Assembly (NCBI GenBank): GCA_964019425.1
Contig: OZ025822.1
Location: 620,001-684,000, forward strand
Length of the DNA: 64,000 nucleotides
Source: Flectonema sp. DT1601
Taxonomy: Eukaryota; Euglenozoa; Diplonemea; Diplonemida; Diplonemidae
Direction: 5' to 3'
This document shows, piece by piece, positions 60,692 through 64,000 of this stretch. The translations under genes and the position numbers were made by a program. Each line of letters starts with the position of its first letter. Positions within the stretch are counted from its first letter, which is position 1. Below the pieces are notes generated by a model, which saw only the letters and a program-made list of their open reading frames with translations, made no database searches and was not told the origin of the DNA.

Positions 60692-62578
60692 AATCTTTTG
60701 AAAAGTTTTGTTGTTGTTGTTACTCAACAAGAAATCTGATTTTCGTAAATTAAATTAAATACTGGTACTTACAAACCAAAAAGAACGATAAGGTATTCCC
60801 AGCAAGGTTCTTCACGTCAAAACATCATTTATGGATCTGCAATGAAACGAGAACGATTTTTAAGGGGAAAAAAATAGGGAGAAAAAAAACTTAGCAAAAT
60901 CGCTGCACCAACTATCAAATCAATGGTAATAATTTTTTTTTTTAAAACTTTTAAAAAAAAACAAAAAAAAAAACTACAAGAAAAATTTCGTAAAAAAAAA
61001 AAAAAATGGGGGGGGGTAACGAGGGACATACATGTTAGTGCATTAAAAAAAAGTAGTAAAATTTAAAAGCAGAGGGAGGGAGGGCGGGAGGGAACGAAAG
61101 GAGACACAACCAAAGTCAACAACCACAGCCCTGCAAATAAAATGCTGCCGCAACAAAATATTACAAGCAGAGTGCTAACTTTCTCATTGCAAAAAAAAAA
61201 AAAAAGAGAAAGAAAAGATCTGTTCTGTTTTCCTAACAAAAGCTAATCTGCAAAAGTAATGGATAGAAAGAACGAAGAAAAAAAAACTATAAATAAGAAA
61301 AAGCAACGTAAAGCCCTAAGAGTTCAACTTTGTCAAGATTGGCGTTTACGATTTTGCAGTTTAGTTTTTTTTTTTTTTTTTAACAATCTGTATGGTTGTT
61401 GGGGCTATCAAAGTCATCCATACAGACCCACCGCACAAGACAATGGCAAGCGACGTGGACGAAAAAGAATTATGGAACAAAAAAAAAAGAAGAAAAAAAA
61501 ATGGGGATATAGTCGCAAAAAAAAGGATGCTCTTGTAGAGAGCGAAAATCTATTTTTTTTTTTATTTATTTTTTTTTCTTGTTATCAAAGTATTGCCATC
61601 CTCCATCTCAGAATTAGTTGTTCGAAGGGTTTCGAGTAGCCTAAAGAAGAATACAAAGTTAGTCGGTACTAACTTAGCTTAATTCCACTACTGTTTTCAA
61701 ACAACAACAAAAGGGTTAGCAATGTGTTTGTACTTATAACAAGATTGATCACAGAAATGTATTTTCTATTCTGCGATATATAAGCCATCAATAATATGGT
61801 ACAGGTACTGGTTCAATGCGTCAGTGAGAATGCCGTCTTACTTTTTTTTTTTTTTTTTTTTTTTCCAACCCACAACTTGACTCAGAAACATTGATAGAAA
61901 AAGAGAATGGGAAATTCCCATTAATATTTTCATTGGTGAAACACCCTTCAAAGTTCCTTTCGACAAAAAAAAAAAAAAAAAAACGTGGAAAGTAATAATA
62001 ATTAATTTACAAAATGTTTTATGTTACACAGGGTAATTAAACAAACCGACAGTTGGGTACTTAGTTGGGATAACTCACAGCAACTGATACTTTACAAGAA
62101 AACAACGGTGCTGTGTGAAAACTACTATCGAAAAAAAAAGAAAGGGTATTCTGACCAGTGGAACTTAGTAGTTTGTTTGTTTGTCTGTTCTTTTTCCCTC
62201 TCATTTCAGGTTTTATACATGAAACTAATGGAGGAATGTTATTTTTTAAAATTAAATTTTTAAAGAAAAGGGGGAAAAACTTTGGGGAGCGGGAAAAAAA
62301 AAAAGACTTTTATTTTCATTTATTCAAAGTAAACTAATGGCTGGGGTGTTGCAATGCAACGCAATGCAGTGTTGTGTCTGAAGAGTTTTTTTTTTTTTTT
62401 TTTTTTTTAAAATCATGACCTACTAAAGCCATTTTAAAAAAAAGCGAAAAAAAAGAAAGGAAAAAAAAAAACTTGTGTAAACAACAAGTAGCACTATTAT
62501 TTTTTTTTTTTTTTTCCCCAACTGACAACATAATCGTCCCAGCAAAGTGACTAATACAAAAACCAAGTTGCAAGGAGC
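60692..62578. other. 1.9-kb intergenic region, homopolymer-rich
   Basis: Between BiP and the small gene. It contains many A and T runs of 12-22 nt (for example 60992-61006, 61364-61381, 61841-61864, 62386-62408), which on the coding strand supply pyrimidine tracts for BiP and 3' UTR of the small gene. A plus-strand frame at 61259-61639 is Lys/Phe homopolymer-like and not a convincing gene. Confidence 0.6.
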
Positions 62579-62758
62579 CTATTCTGCTGAAGCAAGTGCA
62601 CGAGGGCTCATAGACGCCCTTGGGCTTCCTACCCTACGAGATCTAGGACTGTGTACAGGGCTTGCGCATTCAGCAGCAGCGTCATCCCATTCAAAGGCTG
62701 TCTCGTAGATCGCTTGAACAGCGAATACAACCATGCTAGCTAATTCATTCTCAAACAT
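62579..62758 (-). CDS. Small hypothetical protein with S-P motifs (59 aa)
   Basis: ATG at 62758 (MFENELASMVVF); the longer frame to 62785 needs a TTG. I do not recognise the protein. The first half is helical (ASMVVFAVQAIYETAFEWDDAA) and the second half is basic with repeated S-P-R motifs (SPVHSPRSRRVGSPRASMSPR), which look like proline-directed kinase sites. A strong acceptor (TTTTTCTCGTTTCAG) lies 33 nt upstream, and the frame is co-directional with its neighbours. That is the main reason to treat it as a gene in spite of its size. Confidence 0.5.
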   Translation of the reverse strand: MFENELASMVVFAVQAIYETAFEWDDAAAECASPVHSPRSRRVGSPRASMSPRALASAE

Positions 62759-62791
62759 GTTGTTAAGGGAAAGTGTAGTATGCAAAAGTTA

Positions 62792-62793
62792 CT
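62792..62793 (-). promoter_or_regulatory. Putative (trans-)splice acceptor AG
   Basis: Minus strand ATTTTTCTCGTTTCAG, 33 nt before the ATG at 62758. Confidence 0.55.
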
Positions 62794-62807
62794 GAAACGA
62801 GAAAAAT

Positions 62808-62870
62808 AGATAGATCGATAAGGAAGTCCAATACAGTGTGTACTAAGCATCACTGACACAGCAAACTAAG
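62808..62870. repeat. Fragment of the (GATA)n dispersed repeat
   Basis: AGATAGATCGATAAGGAAGTC and the following GTGTACTAAGCATC...GACACAGCAAA match 7120-7180 with a few changes. This is the copy farthest from the array. Confidence 0.65.
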
Positions 62871-64000
62871 GAGAGCCTCGGATTAACTCCAATAGAGCTA
62901 CGAGGAAACATCAACGTAATTAGACTCAAATCTTATTTAGGATTGTTATGGATAGCTTCAGCTGTATGTCATTGTCAGTTTTCTACCTTGTCCGATTTGT
63001 GTCAGCATTCTGTATAAATAAAAATGATATTAAAATTGCTCACCAGTACCAAATCAAAATAATTTTTAAAAAAAAAAAACCACCCCACTCAGTTACGACC
63101 ACAGGAGTTAATGGCCCTGCTAACAAGCTCCATCTGAGAGGCTTACCTATCTCTATATTATCAAGCCCATAATGGGACAGGTAATTGGAGGCTCGTACTG
63201 CTGACTTTGTTTATGCGCAAGCAAAAAAAAAAAAAAAAAAAAGAGATTGCTTGGAATAATAGTTTTGAGTGTTGCAAAAAAAGGAAGGGGGGAAAAGGGC
63301 AAACACCTGCTGTGCTTTCGCACGCAGGCGAGCCTAACCTCTTTGTATCGCTTCTTTTAATGTAAGGAAAGGGGAAAAGAGAATGGAGGAAAAAGTTTTT
63401 AATATCTCAAGTTCTAATTAAAAAAGATTGTTTTTATTCTTTCTTTGGCACAACAAAGGTGGGAATTGGAAGAGACTCGTCTCATACACTAGGCTCGGAT
63501 TAAAATTGAGGGGTTTTTTTTTTTTTTTTTTGTCTTCTTTTTTTTTCCAATAAAGCGAAACCCTAAATCGAGAATCACTTATTATCACTAAGTGTGTGTC
63601 AAGTTTTTTTTTGTTTTTTTTTCCCTCCTTGTTTTCTTCATTTCTCTTCTTTTCTTTTTGTTTTGTTTTTTACTTCCGCCAAAGACGTACATCACACGAT
63701 TATGATGTCTGTCAACAGGTACGGTCTGGATAAGACTGCGGAGAAGGGGGTGGACAGAACAGAACAAGTCACCGCAGTCTTATCTACTATGGTTTATGGT
63801 TTCTTTTTTTCTCATTGTACAAAACAATATACCCTAACGACACAAAGAAATTATCTGGTCCATCTCTCCCCCCCTCCCACAGGTAACAGTCTCCTGTTTT
63901 ATTTTACATCATCAGAAATGACTACCAGTATGACTATAGGACTACTATGTGGTTTCATACGATCACAAGTAGAGCTAAAATCCAAATGGAGAAGAGTTAA
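62871..64000. other. Right-edge intergenic region
   Basis: No gene seen on either strand. It contains poly-A and poly-T runs (63221-63242, 63514-63531), a pyrimidine-rich stretch (63595-63670) and an inverted repeat at 63729-63784. It probably holds the 3' UTR of a gene beyond the window. Confidence 0.55.
63729..63784. repeat. Inverted repeat, 13-bp perfect stem
   Basis: GATAAGACTGCGG (63729-63741) is the exact reverse complement of CCGCAGTCTTATC (63772-63784), separated by 30 nt. It could form an RNA hairpin on either strand. Confidence 0.85.

Noticed and set aside
60755-60775. GTAAGT 5' splice-site-like motif upstream of BiP
   Set aside because: It lies in the untranslated leader with no upstream coding exon visible; a chance match cannot be excluded.
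61259-61639. Plus-strand ORF of 126 codons starting with ATG
   Set aside because: It is made of Lys and Phe runs from poly-A and poly-T tracts, runs against the common gene direction and has no recognisable domain.

Overview
The window looks like nuclear DNA of a gene-dense, intron-poor protist. All recognisable genes (1-825, 1097-1765, 1891-2985, twelve cyclase genes at 3708-46101, 50122-51089, 51417-52619, 53373-57434, 57614-58057, 58709-60691, 62579-62758) lie on the minus strand, and nearly all are single uninterrupted ORFs, including a 1353-residue condensin subunit. Most start 11-46 nt after a pyrimidine-rich tract ending in AG, as expected for trans-spliced polycistronic genes. With the kinetoplastid-like wording of the BiP N-terminal half, this points to Euglenozoa (bodonid- or diplonemid-like). 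No spliced-leader gene is in the window, so this is an inference, not a proof.

Left edge (1-3 kb): a truncated gene for a secreted cysteine-rich protein with ShK-like modules, a Ser-rich hypothetical protein, and a secreted RCC1-like repeat protein. Centre (3.1-46.1 kb): a co-directional array of twelve genes for six-pass membrane proteins with a C-terminal class III nucleotide-cyclase-like domain. The C-terminal halves are almost identical; the N-terminal membrane half, especially two loops, and a Ser/Glu linker vary. The usual metal, purine and transition-state residues of the cyclase fold appear replaced in every copy, so the family may be a set of non-catalytic or very divergent cyclase-fold receptors. 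One 5,105-bp block carrying a gene and its flanks is duplicated head to tail, apparently without change. Spacers hold truncated gene ends, palindromes, a 20-bp minisatellite and dispersed repeats.

Between cyclase copies 11 and 12 sits a 4.96-kb retroelement insertion (38503-43466) flanked by GTAAA, with an empty site visible at 6 kb. It contains a 5'-truncated, frameshifted LINE RT/RNase H and a fragment of a second RT (RYIDD type) joined to a Josephin-like cysteine protease domain.

Right part (46-64 kb): repeat-rich intergenic DNA with a 200-N assembly gap, then housekeeping genes: a dual-specificity phosphatase with a probable N-myristoylated first exon and short intron, a TPR/IQ protein, condensin II subunit D3, an ankyrin protein, the ER chaperone BiP (GC-rich, C-terminal GDEL), and a 59-residue small protein. 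Long homopolymer A and T runs fill the intergenic DNA.
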